From positions 68,341,578 through 68,405,577 of the forward strand of contig CM022944.1 of the NCBI GenBank assembly GCA_012931725.1: a stretch of 64,000 bases of DNA, in the 5' to 3' direction. The stretch is from Litsea cubeba. Its lineage: Eukaryota; Streptophyta; Magnoliopsida; Laurales; Lauraceae. Made by a program: the position numbers and the translations under genes. The notes beneath the pieces were generated by a model, which did not search any database, had not been told where the DNA came from, and was given only the letters and a program-made list of their open reading frames with translations. Below are positions 53,594-64,000 of the stretch, one piece after another (position 1 is the first letter of the stretch; each line of letters begins with the position of its first letter).

Positions 53594-53996
53594 CCTTGCT
53601 CATCTCACTTCGCGTGGTCTTTTATCTGTAATATTTTTGCTTTCTGCCTTGTAATACTTTCTGCTATCAATGAAAAACGGGCTTCTTTACTTGGATGTTT
53701 TCTCTCTTTTGTTTTTGGATGTCATATTGAATAGCATTGAATGCCTTTACTGTGACGCATGACCCTCGAGGTAGGGAGAGTCAAACGGTCTGCATAACTA
53801 TCTGTGCCGATTCTCCGTATTCTGGAGATCATAAATAGCAGTAAACATGGTGTTACGGCCGATGAGGGAAACGGGCGGACGCCTCCACGTGGCGTCATTG
53901 GAATCGCTGGTCAACAGGGAGGAAGGCGTGCATCCCATGTAACGCGTGGGAGGCTTCGCCCCTTAACTTCCTTCGGAGATTGAGCCCTTCTTCTTC

Positions 53997-54725
53997 CTAT
54001 AAGTAGGGGCAATAGGCTCGCCATGGGAGGAGAAAAGGAACAGAACTTAGGACAGTTTAAATCACATAGACGTAGGAGCCATGCCCAGTGGGTGTTCAGA
54101 AGCAGTTGATCCGGGGGGAACCCCTGCGCCTGTGGACGGCTTTCTCCAAGGGGGGAAGCCCGTCGTGGTCTGCTTGCCCTCTGAAGGAACTCCCTGTGGA
54201 CCACGCGCTCTCTGAACGCGGGTTCATGGCCGATCGTCCCTGGTCAGGTTGCAGGGGAATCCTCTGGAACTGCGGGATGGTCGGGCCCTTGGCGTCTGGT
54301 GATCCTGCAGGGTCCTGGGTCACATCGAGCTCCCTGCGAGCCCCTTGCGCCGTGTCAGGATCGCCAGACTAAGGGTGGAGTTGAGGCCTGCTGGACCTGG
54401 GGGCTCTTCAAATTTTGGTCTCACTGACCGGAGGGTGTTGAAGAGCTCAGCGATGTCCAGGGCCTCCGAACTAGAGGGGATCCTGAATGCTTTGGTCTGA
54501 CCAACCATAGCATGTTGTAGAGCTGTGTGAAATTCAGGATCCCTTAGAACCTCCAGGCAACGAACCGGCGTCTTCGAGCCTGCAGCCTGAAGAGTCGGTG
54601 AAGATCAGAGTCTCCCAGTATTTCGCTTTATTTTCTGCTTTTAGAGGACTGCGATCCTCCTTTCTGTATTTTTCTTTTCTGTTCTATAACTCTTGTAATG
54701 AAGCAGTTTGCAATGAATAAAAAGG
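53997..54725 (+). ncRNA. Second antisense unit of element B with 44-codon ORF
   Basis: TATA box CTATAAGTAG at 53997-54006, ATG at 54081 and a 44-codon frame to 54215 (MPSGCSEAVDPGG...). A non-coding tail ends in a polyadenylation-like AATGAATAAAAAG near 54712-54724. The promoter and ORF length are conserved with A; amino-acid changes outnumber silent ones. A block at about 54299-54390 differs entirely from A. Whether it is transcribed cannot be told from sequence. Confidence 0.35.
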
Positions 54726-54984
54726 AAGAATTTTGCGGTCACTTGAATTGTATGCAGTGCTTTGTGTCTTCTCTTTTACTTTCCTTGCACTGTCTTGGAA
54801 TATTTGTGTTTTTGTGCTGCCTTTTCGTGCTTCAGTGCTTGCACAGTTCTTTCTTAAAAACTGTCTCTGGCCGAAATGGCTGGCTTTGGCCGAGACGAAC
54901 TGCTTGTGCGCCGAGGTGGATCCAGAATACCGCTGGTCTCGGCTATGTGAGCATGAGTTCGGCAACGGTCTTTGAGGGGTGTAT

Positions 54985-55542
54985 AAACCCTGATTTTAGG
55001 AATTCGGCTGAGTGTTCGAACTCGAGGCCTCCTTCCAGGGCTACGAACCCTTGGAGAGTGGGATGAAACCCTGACTTTAGGAATTCGGCCGAGTGTTCGA
55101 ACTCGAGGCCTCCTTCCAGGGCTACGAACCCTTGGAGAGTGGGATGAAACCCTGACTTTAGGAATTCGGCCGAGTGTTCGAACTCGAGGCCTCCTTCCAG
55201 GGCTAAGAACCCTTGGAGAGTGGGATAAAACCCTGACTTTAGGAATTCGGCCGAGTGTTCGAACTCGAGGCCTCCTTCCAGGGCTACGAACCCTTGGAGA
55301 GTGGGATAAAACCCTGACTTTAGGAATTCGGCCGAGTGTTCGAACTCGAGGCCTCCTTCCAGAGCTACGAACCCTTGGAGAGTGGGATAAAACCTGACTT
55401 TAGGAATTCGGCCGAGTGTTCGAACTCGAGGCCTCCTTCCAGGGCTACGAACCCTTGGAGAGTGGGATAAAACCCTGACTTTAGGAATTCGGCCGAGTGT
55501 TCGAACTCGAGGCCTCCTTCCAGGGCTACGAACCCTTGGAGT
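54985..55542. repeat. 81-bp tandem repeat array, seven copies (element B)
   Basis: GAATTCGGC(C/T)GAGTGTTCGA starts at 55000, 55081, 55162, 55243, 55324, 55404 and 55485. Units carry TTGGAGAGTGGGAT where A's units read TTGGAGTGGGAT, which gives the two-base longer period. One unit lost a C. Confidence 0.93.
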
Positions 55543-55623
55543 TGCCGGAGTCAGTGAAAGAGAGACGACAGATTGATGACAGGGCGAAAAGCTGCTTTCA
55601 TTGATTCGGGATTCATTACATCT

Positions 55624-57155
55624 TTAGAAATAGAATTTCTTTAGGTGGGATGCATTCCACGGTCTCGGCAGTGGCTTGCCTTCTAAGTCTTCGAGCTTGT
55701 AGGCTGATTTCCCTGCTAGTGAGACCACCCTGAATGGGCTATGCCAGTTCGGAGCCAGCTTCCCTTCATTTGGTTCTTTGTCAGCTGGCAGGGCCTTCTT
55801 TAGAACCAGCTCTCCCACGGAGAATCTTCTTTCTCTGACGTTTTGATTGTATGCCCTGGCTAACCGCTGCTGATAGTCGGTTAGTCGCAGGGCTGCTGCT
55901 TCTCGTCGCTCGTCTGCCAGCTCCAGCTCCATTGCCAGGTTCGTGTCATTTCGGCCTTGGTCGACCAGCTCTGTCCTCAGGGTGAGAAGGCCGATCTCTA
56001 AAGGAATGACCGCCTCCATCCCGTAGGCCAGAGAGAAAGGTGTTGCCGAGGTGGACCTCCTTGGAGTTGTTCTGTATGCCCATAGCACGCTCGGAAGCTC
56101 TTCTGTCCATCTTCCCTTTGCCTTGTCCAGTCGCTTCTTCAGGCCGTCCAGGATCACTTTGTTAGAGATTTCTGCCTGGCCATTACTCTGTGGATATGCC
56201 GGAGTGGAGTAATGGTTTCTGATACCGTGCTCTTGGCAGAAGTCTCTGAAGGACTCGGAGTCGAACTGAGTCCCGTTGTCCGAAATCAGGGTCCGGGGAT
56301 GCCGAACCTCGTTAGGATGTTTTTCCAAACGAAGTTCCTGGAGTCCCTGTCCGTGATTGAGGACAACGGTTCAGGTTCTATCCACTTTGTGAAGTAGTCT
56401 GTAGCGACTATCAGCCATCTCTTGTTTCCTGGAGCTCGGTGAAAAGGCCCCACGATGTCCAGGCCCCATTGAGCGAAGGGCCATGGGCTAGTGAGTGGAC
56501 TCAGATCTTGTGCTGGCTGGTGGAGAGAGTGGGAGAACTTCTGGCACTTCTCGCACTTCCTGGCGTACACCTGCATGTCCTTCTGCATGTAAGGCCACCA
56601 GTAACCCTGGCTTATTGCTCTGTAAGCCAGTGATTGGCCTCCTATGTGACTGCCGCAGATTCCTTCGTGGATCTCATACAGGAAGTCATCCACTTTGCTC
56701 GGATGGACGCACTGGAGGTATGGACCTGTGAAGGATTTCCTGTAGAGTTTGCCTTCGGGAGAGAGCCAGAATCGAGCTGCCTTGAGTCTAATCTGGTGAG
56801 CTTCAGTCTTGTCCTCAGGGAGCTGGTCATCCTTCAAGTAGGCGACGATTGGATCCATCCAGCTTGGGCCGAGATCAGCACAGAGGACAAGCCGAGATGA
56901 ATGGAGTTCCAAGCTTGACCTTGATACTGACCCAACCTCGATGGTCCTTTTCTTCCCTGCTTCGACGGCGGAGGCCAGGTTCGCAAGCGCATTTGCGTGC
57001 GTATTGGTATCTCGGGATATTTGCCTGACCTCGGCTTTCTGGAAATGAGACAGCAGTTTTTTCGGAAGGGCTAAATAGGCCGTCATCCTGTCGTCCCTGG
57101 CCTGGTAGTCTCCAGCGAGCTGGCTAGTTACCAGTTGAGAATCGCTAAAGATCAC
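55624..57155 (-). pseudogene. Integrase and second RNase H end, element B
   Basis: The minus strand from 57155 encodes the end of the second RNase H (MIFSDSQLVTSQLAGDYQAR, THANALANLAS). Next is the integrase zinc finger (HIGGQSLAYRAI, CEKCQKFSH) and the core: WGLDIVGPF, LISDNGTQFDSESF and SNGQAEISNKV, a D,D(35)E triad. The C-terminus ends NASHLKKFYF at 55624. A one-base frameshift near 56300, just before LISDNG, splits it. This segment shows what element A lost. Integrase inserts the element's cDNA. Confidence 0.92.
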
Positions 57156-57161
57156 CAGGTG

Positions 57162-57875
57162 TTAGGCTTCGAGGATTTGGGCGCTGTTCAACCCTGCTAT
57201 TAGCGCTTCATACTCTGCCTCATTGTTTGTCGCTATGAAGTCCAGGGTGAAAGCCTGCTCTATGACCACACCCTCTGGCGATTGGAGGACTATGCCGGCA
57301 CCAGCTCTCTTGGAGGTGGATGACCCGTCGACAAAGATCTTCCATGCCGAGGTGGGAGGCTGTTCGACCTCAGTCAGTTCTGGCTCGTGCCCTGTGCCCC
57401 CCAGTGCCGTTCCGGGCTGGGTTGGAGCTGAATTGGGCGAGACGAACTCAACGATGAAGTCTGCCAGAATTTGGGGACGGTACTGTATATCATACTGCCC
57501 CAGTTCAACTACCCACTTTGATATTCGCCCTGAAAAGTCAGCCTTCTTGAATATTGAACGGAGTGGATGCTCCGTGATCACCACAATGGCGTGGGATTGG
57601 AAATAATGGGAGAGCTTGCGGGAGGCACTGACGAGGGCCAACGCAAGCTTCTCCAACAAAAGGTACCTGGTCTCGGCATCGAGCAGGGTCTTGCTCGTAT
57701 AGTAAATTGGTTTTTGAATTCCCTCGTCCTCCCTGATGAGGACGGAGCTCACTGCGTGATCCGAGACCGCAAGATATAAATACAAAATCTCCCCCAGAGT
57801 TGGGGTGGAGAGTAAGGGTGGTGACATCAAATAAGTTTTGAGCGCGGCCAATGCCTGATCGCACTCAGGGGTCCA
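57162..57875 (-). pseudogene. Two tandem RNase H domains, element B
   Basis: The first domain is the usual retroviral-type RNase H (YLYLAVSDHAVSSVLIREDE, RYLLLEKLALALVSASRKL, QYRPQILADFIVEF). After a linker with Pro and Thr, a second one begins WKIFVDGSSTSKRAGAGIVL and NNEAEYEALIAGL, with acidic residues D, E and D in the pattern of the plant/archaeal-type RNase H. Two RNase H domains are diagnostic of the Tat lineage. Stop codons at about 57159-57161 and 57873-57875 interrupt it. Confidence 0.85.
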
Positions 57876-59450
57876 CTAGAATTTCAAATTTTTCTTTAGA
57901 AGCTGAAAGAAAGGCCTGCACTTATCTGATGACCGGCTAATGAAGCGATTGAGTGCTGCAGCCATTCCCGTAAGCTTCTGGACTTCTTTCGTGGTAGAGG
58001 GGCTCTGAATGCCCTGGATTGCGGTGATCTGGTCCGGATTAGCCTCTATCCCCCTCCGCGTCACCAAGCTGCCGAGGAACTTGCCAGAGGCTACGCCGAA
58101 GGCGCACTTGGAAGCATTTAGCTTGAGCTTGTACACGCGAAGGATGTCGAAGACTTGGCCCAGATCCGCCAGGTGGTCGCTGGAGTGCACTGATTTGACG
58201 ACCATGTCCTCAATGTACACCTCTACTGTTCGGCCGAGCTGAGCCTGGAACATCTTTGTCACGAGGCGCTGATAGGTCGCCCCCGCGTTCTTTAGCCCGA
58301 AGGGCATCACCTTATAACAGTAAGTGCCGCGGGGGGTTATGAATGACGTTTTCTCCTCATCAGGCTCGAATAGTGGAATCTGGTGGTAGCCTCTGTAGGC
58401 GTCGAGGAAGCTCATTCGGTCGTGTCCAGCGGTGGCGTCGATCAGTTGGTCAATTTTTGGAAGGGGGAAACTGTCTTTAGGGCAGGCCCTGTTCAAGTCC
58501 GTGAAGTCCACGCACACCCTCCATTTACCAGTTTTCTTCTTGACCACCACTGTGTTGGCCAGCCAGACCGGGTACTGGACTTCCCGGATGGCTCCTGCCT
58601 TGAGCAGGTTGTCGATCTCTTCGACGACCGCATCTGTCTGCTGCAGCCTTGTCCTCCGGGCCCTTTGTACTACCGGTTTGTGGTTGGGGTCCACGTTTAA
58701 CTTGTGGCACATGACCTCAGGGTCGACCCAAGGCATTTCACTTGGGCTCCAAGCAAAGACGTCGACGTTCTGCATCAGGAACCTTGAGAGCTCGGCTCTT
58801 TCTTCGTCGGGCAGCTGGGTGCCGAACAGAAAGAATCTATCTGGGTCTGCCGAGTTTAGCCTGACCTCGGCCAGGTCCTCGATGCTTTTCTTCTCAGGAT
58901 CTCGGCCGATTTTGTCTAGGCCTTTCTCGAATTCGGCGAGGTTGACGCGCTCTGACTCCTTCACTGCTGGGACCGCGGCCAGCATGCACTGCCTAGCCTG
59001 CTGCTGGTCTCCCTCCACTGTGACCACTTCCATCTTGCCCTCCTTGTTCTCGAGGACGAACTTCAGTTTCTGGTGGAGGGAAGAAGGGACTGCTTCCAAC
59101 TTGTGGAGCCACGTTCTGCCCAAGATGACGTTGTAGGGAGAAGGGGCGTCCACGACCAGGAAGTCGGCCAACACGGAGGCTCCGCCGACCCGGGTCTCCA
59201 GGGTGATCCTACCCTTGGGGTAGACTGGCGTGGCGGACAACCCTAGTAGGGGTGCACGGACCTCCGTGAGGTCTGCTTCTGAGAGTTTCATCTTCTTGAA
59301 GCAGTCGTAGTAGAGGACCTCGGAAGAGCTGCCGGAGTCGACGAGGATCCTCTTCACGGTGAAGTCTCTCAGCTTCATTGTGAGGAGCAGGGGGTCGTTG
59401 TGAGGGAGCTGGATTCCCTCTAGATCCTTATCTGAGAACGACGGTCCCGG
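57876..59450 (-). pseudogene. Protease and reverse transcriptase, element B
   Basis: The frame opens MKLRDFTVKRILVDSGSSSE (protease active site DSG). It continues through the RT motifs WRVCVDFTDLNRACPKD, SFLDAYRGYHQIPL and MPFGLKNAGATYQRLV to VEVYIEDMVVKSVHSSDH. The catalytic box is YIED (58206-58217) where A has YIDD, a change in an essential Asp. A short deletion near 59438 removes a few codons and shifts the frame relative to gag. The frame ends with TAG replacing a Gln codon at 57873-57875. Confidence 0.92.
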
Positions 59451-61345
59451 CGGGCTCTCTTGGATGCCGGTGCGAGCTCGGCTTTCATCACCTCCTTCCC
59501 GTGCGACGCTCGCCTGGCCTCGGCACGGGCCTGCGAGCCTCCACGAGACGAGGGAGAAGGAACTGAGGATGCCAGATGGATCACGTTAATGATCTTCTCG
59601 GAATCCTCACTGTCTGGCTCCCGAGCCGCGCTCTGGTGAGCTCGGCCCTCGCTGCCGCCGGCATCATCTGCCTTGACGAACTCTGGAATGTGGCCCTCGC
59701 TGGCTAGCTTCTCCAGGTACCACTTCAGAGAATTGCAATCCTCGGTCTTGTGCCCCTTACCCCTGTGATAGGAGCAATAGAACTTGCTTCGGCTGTCGGT
59801 GGTGGGCTCATTCTTCAAGGGCGGAGGCCACTGGAAGAACGGCTTAGTCCTTATCTTGCCCAGGATACGGTACGTCGGCTCCTTGAAGACGACGTTGACG
59901 CTCTGACCGGCGCTGGTGGGAGGTTTGGGCCTCCAGGTGCCCCCAGATCGGGACGACGTAGGCTTCGCCGAACTGGCGGACCAGGCCTGCTTGGGCTCTT
60001 GCTTCTGAAAGGGCCCCCCGCCTCTCTGTCGAGGCTGGTTGCTCTTCTGCTCGGGCTCCGGTCTTCCATCCTCTTCCCGAGCCTGGATTTCATCTTCCTC
60101 CCGGGCGACAAAGCGCTTTATCCGGGACATCAGCTCTGGCATGGACTCTGGGGGGTCTCCGACCAAGTCCTTCCGGAGGTCGTGGCCGGGGATCAGGGCA
60201 TGTTGGAAGGCGTAGATTGCTATCTCTTCCCTAGTGCCCTCGATCTGGCTGTAAACCGCCCAGAATCGTCGGGCGAACTTGGCGAGGGTCTCACCCTGCT
60301 TCATTCTCAGGGCGAGAAGGTCCCCTTCTTTCTTGGGGACGGCACTGTAAGCTTGGAACTTTTTCAGAAAGGAGAGCTGGAGCTCCTTCCAGCTCAAAAT
60401 CGACTCCTCTGGGAGGGCGCAAAACCACTTCAGAGGGAGGTCACCCAGACTGGAGGAGAAGATCTTGCAGTTAAGGTGACCCTCGTTTCCCCAGATGGAC
60501 ATCTTCTGGGAAAAGTGACGAAGGTGAGCGGATGGGTCGGACAGTCCGTCGTAGGGGACGAACCACGGGACGGAGAACCTTTTGGGCAAGGGGGTGCGCT
60601 CGATATCCCTCGTGAAGGGCGAGGCCCCTAGATCAGTGTGGCCACAGATTTGCTTCTGGTCCGGCACGTCCAGGTTGCGCTGAAGAGCCAACCTGACGCG
60701 CTTGTCAAATCGCTCTTGCTCATCGTCCTTTTCCGGAGTCTGGGCTCTTGACTTTCCCTTGGAGTGGTTCGGGCTGTGATGGCTGTGGGCTCGGCCATCG
60801 CGGCTATGATGACTTCGGCTGTTGCTAGAGCCTTCGTCATGGATCTGGCTCCGCTTGTGGTCCAGATGGTTTCTGAGATCTTCGCGAGGAGGCTGGGCTG
60901 CCCTGCTGGGGGCGTCCTTCTTCTTTCCTTGAGGATCAGAGACTTGCCTCAACGAGGCAGTCTGCGCTGCTCTCAGTTGCTGCTGGAGCTCGCGGATCAG
61001 CCGCTCCTGCTTCTGGAGGAGAGCATTTTGAGCTGCGACGTCTCCTCCAGTGGCAGGAGGTTGAACTCGACGCGCTTCTTCCACGGCAACGGCTTTATCC
61101 TTGCGAGGGCGCTCATGCCGACGCTCGTTGCGTCGGGGTGGCGTAACTTCGTCTGCTGAGAACGAGGTCTCGAGTCCTTCTTGGAGGGGGACCTCGACGA
61201 AAAGCTGCGAGCCTAAGCGGCCTTCGCCTGCAGATGCGCCATGCACCGTTCGGGAACGCCCTTGGGGAGGGACGTCCGTCGACGGTGGTGGCAGCTCGAG
61301 CGCTGCTCTCGAGGATTCTCCGCCTTTCCTTGCTTTCGGAGGCAT
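59420..61345 (-). pseudogene. Gag of element B (long open frame)
   Basis: A 641-residue frame from ATG 61345 (MPPKARKGGESSRA), essentially complete gag. It has an Arg/Ser/His-rich N-third, the capsid-like region (ALPEESILSWKELQLSFLKK, FARRFWAVYSQIEGTREEIA) and a single knuckle YCSYHRGKGHKTEDC, a CX2HX4HX4C variant typical of Tat gags. The end is a frameshift caused by the deletion near 59438, so gag no longer reads into protease. Long frames on the opposite strand in this GC-rich part are not genes. Confidence 0.9.
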
Positions 61346-61397
61346 GGCTTCTGAGAGATTGAGGTTGAGAAAGTTGGGAAGGTTGGGATATTACTTT

Positions 61398-61415
61398 CCC
61401 ACAGACGGCCCCAAT
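61398..61415 (-). other. Primer-binding site of element B
   Basis: The minus strand reads ATTGGGGCCGTCTGTGGG beside the 5' LTR. Element A has TGGCGCC at the same place, so one base of the tRNA-pairing start is changed here. Confidence 0.65.
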
Positions 61416-62303
61416 TGTAGGTGTAGAAAATAATGGCCCACAATAATTGGGGAGCCTTAGAGGACTTATCCAACGATGGTGATGACTGGGTACCATCCGA
61501 AAGCCTGAAAGAGAAGAGCAAACGGTCAGAGGACCCTGGCCTGGGCGGCGCAAAGCTCTCCGATGCCAAAGTCATTGAATGAACTGGAACAATGGAAGGA
61601 GAGGAAGAAGAGAGGCAGAGTAACAGCTCTGTGGGTTGTATTGTGCGTACCTTACATGTGAAATGCAGTTATATTTATAGATGATTAGGAAGATATCTTG
61701 GACGATATCTTGGCATGGGTCTCATGATTCGACTGGGAAGTCATGATCAGCCCACGTTGCAATTAATGCGGTCCAATCCAGCCCACTCCGCATTTAATGC
61801 CAGTCGGATCAGCCCACGTTGCATTAAATGCGCGTCATGTTGGGCCAGATCGTGTTGGGCGCCTTTGACGGTTGGGGTACCATCGGATCCGCCCTCGGGC
61901 CTTGCCATGATGTGGCTTCAGCCGCTGGATGCCGCCATGTCAGTGATCTGGCGAAGATTGTGGACGGCTGGATGTCGCACCTGTCTCACTGGCTCGCCCC
62001 CCTATTCCTCCACGTGCCTGATGACGTGGGGGATGAGGGGTGCGAGTGGAAGTTCTTTCGTGCCTCGGCTTTCGTCCCGGCTCCTTCAGCCGGGGTGGAG
62101 CTCTCAGCCGAGATGGGCACATAGGGTAGTCGAGCTCGGCGCTAGCGGCCTGGAGCTGCTTGGCTCCGGCCGAGGCCTCCGCCCTGCTAGCCGAGGTGAG
62201 TTTGGTGCCACGTGGATGGCACGCGGATGGCACGTGAGAGTGCTTAGTCTCATCTGATGGCTGTGATTAGCTTAATCCTGTGTTCCGGAAACCTCCCCAC
62301 ACA
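61416..62303 (-). repeat. 5' LTR of element B
   Basis: An 888-bp LTR with both ends present (TGTGTGGGGA ... CTACACCTACA, minus). A TATA-like TATAAATATAAC (minus) lies at about 61668-61682. The right flank CCAAC (62304-62308) is the predicted target duplication; its partner is missing on the left. Confidence 0.9.
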
Positions 62304-63287
62304 CCAACCACATCAAGCTTTATGCCTTCATGTTCCATGCGATACCAGATCCTCCGGATCATCAAAGGGTTTCTCTGCTTGCAAGCTGCCGACATAATTG
62401 TATTGAAGGAAACCGGATCAGGCCCATTTCCAACCCTTTCAAAAAGATCAAAAAGCTCCAATGCGGTGTACATATCTTTCTCCAAGCAAAATCCATTCAA
62501 TATCGTATTATAAGTTACATTACTTGGAACGAAACCCTTCTCTGTCATATCCTTCACCAGGGAGAACACTTCTCTTGATCGATTTTCCTGGCATAGACCA
62601 TGAAAGTAGATGTTGCAAATGGCTGCATCCACATTACAGCCTTTGGCGAGAATATCATTTAAAAGTTCATTTACATATCTGGGATGGCCTGCCTTTAGAA
62701 AACCTCCAAGGAAAGCACTACAAGTAAATACACCCAAACAAAAACCTTTTCCATCCATAAGACGAATGAACTCACTTGCCTCTAAGATCATGTTATGACA
62801 ACAAAGTGCACAAAGCATTATATTACACGTGACTAAATCTGGACTACAGCCTTCTTTCTCCATTGCATCCAAAGTACATTAGCCTCTTTAACCTTTCCAT
62901 CCTGACAAAGAAATTTGATAACCATTGTGTACGTAACAACAGTAGGCTTACACCCATCATTCTGCATCTTATTTAAAACCCAATAAGCTACTTCATACAA
63001 CCCTTCTTGACAGAACCCATACACCAGTCCTGTATATGTGTACACATTGCAAGTGAGACCTCTCTTCTTCAAAAAAGCCATTGCCACAGCACTTTGATCG
63101 GACTTGCATAAACCCAAAAGTATGGGATTGTAACTGTACACACTGGGGAAGAAACCCTTTTCCAAAAGAACTGACAACAAGAAATATGCCTCGCAACCCT
63201 ACCAGCTCTACAGAGAATTGAAAAAAATGAATTCAAGTAGGCTTCTTTTGGCAAATAATCAAATCTCAACATCAATTCCACTACAGA
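62304..63287 (-). pseudogene. Pentatricopeptide repeat (PPR) gene fragment
   Basis: The minus strand encodes about nine P-class PPR motifs of 35 residues, for example VVTYTMVIKFLCQDGKVKEA, NVTYNTILNGFCLEKDMYTA and DPVSFNTIMSAACKQRNPL. PPR proteins bind organelle RNA in plastids or mitochondria. Frameshifts near 62875 and 63185 break the frame. Both ends are cut by retroelements: after ...IKLDVVG at 62304 by element B and before ...ASVVELMLRFDY at 63287 by the LTR at 63288. The N-terminus with any targeting peptide and the C-terminus are missing. Confidence 0.88.
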
Positions 63288-63670
63288 TGCAGGCCCGATC
63301 CTTGGTCTGGTAGCCCATTGGGCCCAAGCCCATAAAAAGATCTTCAAATCATGCAATAGTTTTATTTTTAGTATAAGCTGGATTTTAGGAATAATTATGA
63401 GATTAATTAGAAAGTTTCTCTTATTTGATTTAGTGCTTCTTTTGATTAGAGTTGTTTCCAAGAATAGGTTAGAGTATAAATCTATATAAAGGATTGTAAT
63501 CCCTCTTTAGGGACAATGCATTGATTTAATAAAATTTTCTATTGAGTTTTCTCTTGATTGTGTGTCTGTGGTGTGAGACCAAGACAAGTTTGATCTCATG
63601 GATCCCTATCCCTAAGCCTTTTGAGTTGGAGAATAGCCCGTTGGCTACCTCCCTTCCCCGCGCTGCTTCA
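63288..63670 (+). repeat. Probable 5' LTR of element E
   Basis: This 383-bp stretch runs from TGCAGGCCCGATCC to GCGCTGCTTCA, directly before a PBS. It contains a TATA-like CTATATAAAGG (63483-63493) and AATAAAATTTT (about 63528). It follows the broken PPR frame exactly, which supports the left boundary. Confidence 0.65.
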
Positions 63671-63684
63671 ATTGGTATCAGAGC
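63671..63684 (+). other. Primer-binding site of element E
   Basis: ATTGGTATCAGAGC, complementary to the initiator tRNA-Met 3' end, immediately after the LTR's final CA. Confidence 0.85.
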
Positions 63685-64000
63685 AGAGATCCAGTCTTTG
63701 ATCGCCGTTCCGTTCGGATCGCCGATTCGAGGTACCCCTCTATTCCTATCTCTCCAATTACCTTCACTGATGCAGCATAGACCTCATGGCCATATGTGTA
63801 GGGCCCACTTAGATTTAGGACTTATTTAATTATTATTACTTAATAGTTTTATTTGATGAGTTGTATTTAGGATTAGGTTTCCTATTTATTTGGTTTCCTA
63901 TTTTAATTAGGTTTCTTAGGGCCTAAGTTGTGTTTTCCTATTTATATGGCATTGTAGAGAATTATTTCTCAGAGTTGATTAATGAAATTGGGTTCTCCCA
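63685..64000 (+). other. Internal region of element E and possible second LTR
   Basis: After a short leader, a stretch from about 63771 (TGCAGCATAGACC, then AGGGCCCACTTAGATTTAGG) has the look of another LTR start, perhaps a nested element. It runs off the window. No gag frame is visible. Confidence 0.35.

Larger units (their letters stand above)
49704..62303 (-). mobile_element. Tat-type Ty3/gypsy retrotransposon with integrase (element B)
   Basis: A 12,600-bp sister of element A with the same order: LTR (61416-62303), PBS, gag, protease, RT, RNase H, a second RNase H, integrase, tandem repeats, antisense units, PPT, LTR (49704-50571). It keeps the second RNase H and integrase lost in A, and two RNase H domains are characteristic of the Tat lineage. 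The 3' LTR lacks its outermost 22 bases. Its right flank is a PPR gene but its left flank is not, so the left end has been rearranged. Multiple lesions make it inactive. Confidence 0.93.

Overview
The window is nuclear DNA of a flowering plant with a large, retrotransposon-rich genome. It carries Ty3/gypsy (Tat and chromovirus-like), Ty1/copia, L1-type LINE and hAT elements, many nested in one another. Between them are shredded host genes: a plant ribose-phosphate pyrophosphokinase, a P-class PPR gene and a possible RWP-RK gene. No intact host gene, rRNA, tRNA gene or CRISPR array was seen.

Layout. 1-1419: 5' end of a minus-strand Tat-like retroelement (Z), reaching beyond the window. 1486-15329: last exons of a PRPP synthetase pseudogene (+), split by a complete Tat-type element (A, 1982-13021, minus, TSD GTGTT) and by a 1882-bp hAT element (13242-15123, TSD CACATATG). 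15330-17500: unassigned. 17.5-21.48 kb: 5' part of a copia element, its gag interrupted by a 1.92-kb solo-LTR-like insertion (TSD TAATC). 21.5-23.1 kb: 3' end of a minus-strand gypsy element. 23125-23876: an LTR piece matching 44206-44957 base for base as far as I can read. 24030-26038: a host exon (RWP-RK-like, minus) split by a second, nearly identical 1882-bp hAT copy. About 27.8-36.2 kb: decayed gypsy element C (+), containing a 3.2-kb solo LTR. 36355-42162: L1-type LINE (minus). About 43.3-47.3 kb: 3' LTR and 3' region of element D (minus), with tandem repeats and an antisense gene start. 47744-48536: a hAT-type MITE full of GTAGCGG repeats. 49704-62303: second Tat element (B, minus), with integrase still present. 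62304-63287: PPR pseudogene. 63288-64000: LTR and PBS of another retroelement.

How the parts work together. A and B are the core of the window. On the minus strand each has LTR, PBS, gag, protease, RT, a first RNase H and an integrase; B shows a second RNase H that lies within the deletion in A. On the opposite strand, between pol and the 3' LTR, each carries an intron-containing gene with its own TATA box. Its product has a Transposase_28-like N-terminus, a coiled coil and a Pro/Ala-rich tail. Behind it is a second, short TATA-driven unit, then an array of 79-81-bp tandem repeats where the two opposing transcription directions meet. Both copies are dead through stops, frameshifts and, in A, an integrase deletion flanked by an 11-bp microhomology. 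Most stop-causing differences are C-to-T or G-to-A, as expected from decay of methylated, silenced DNA.
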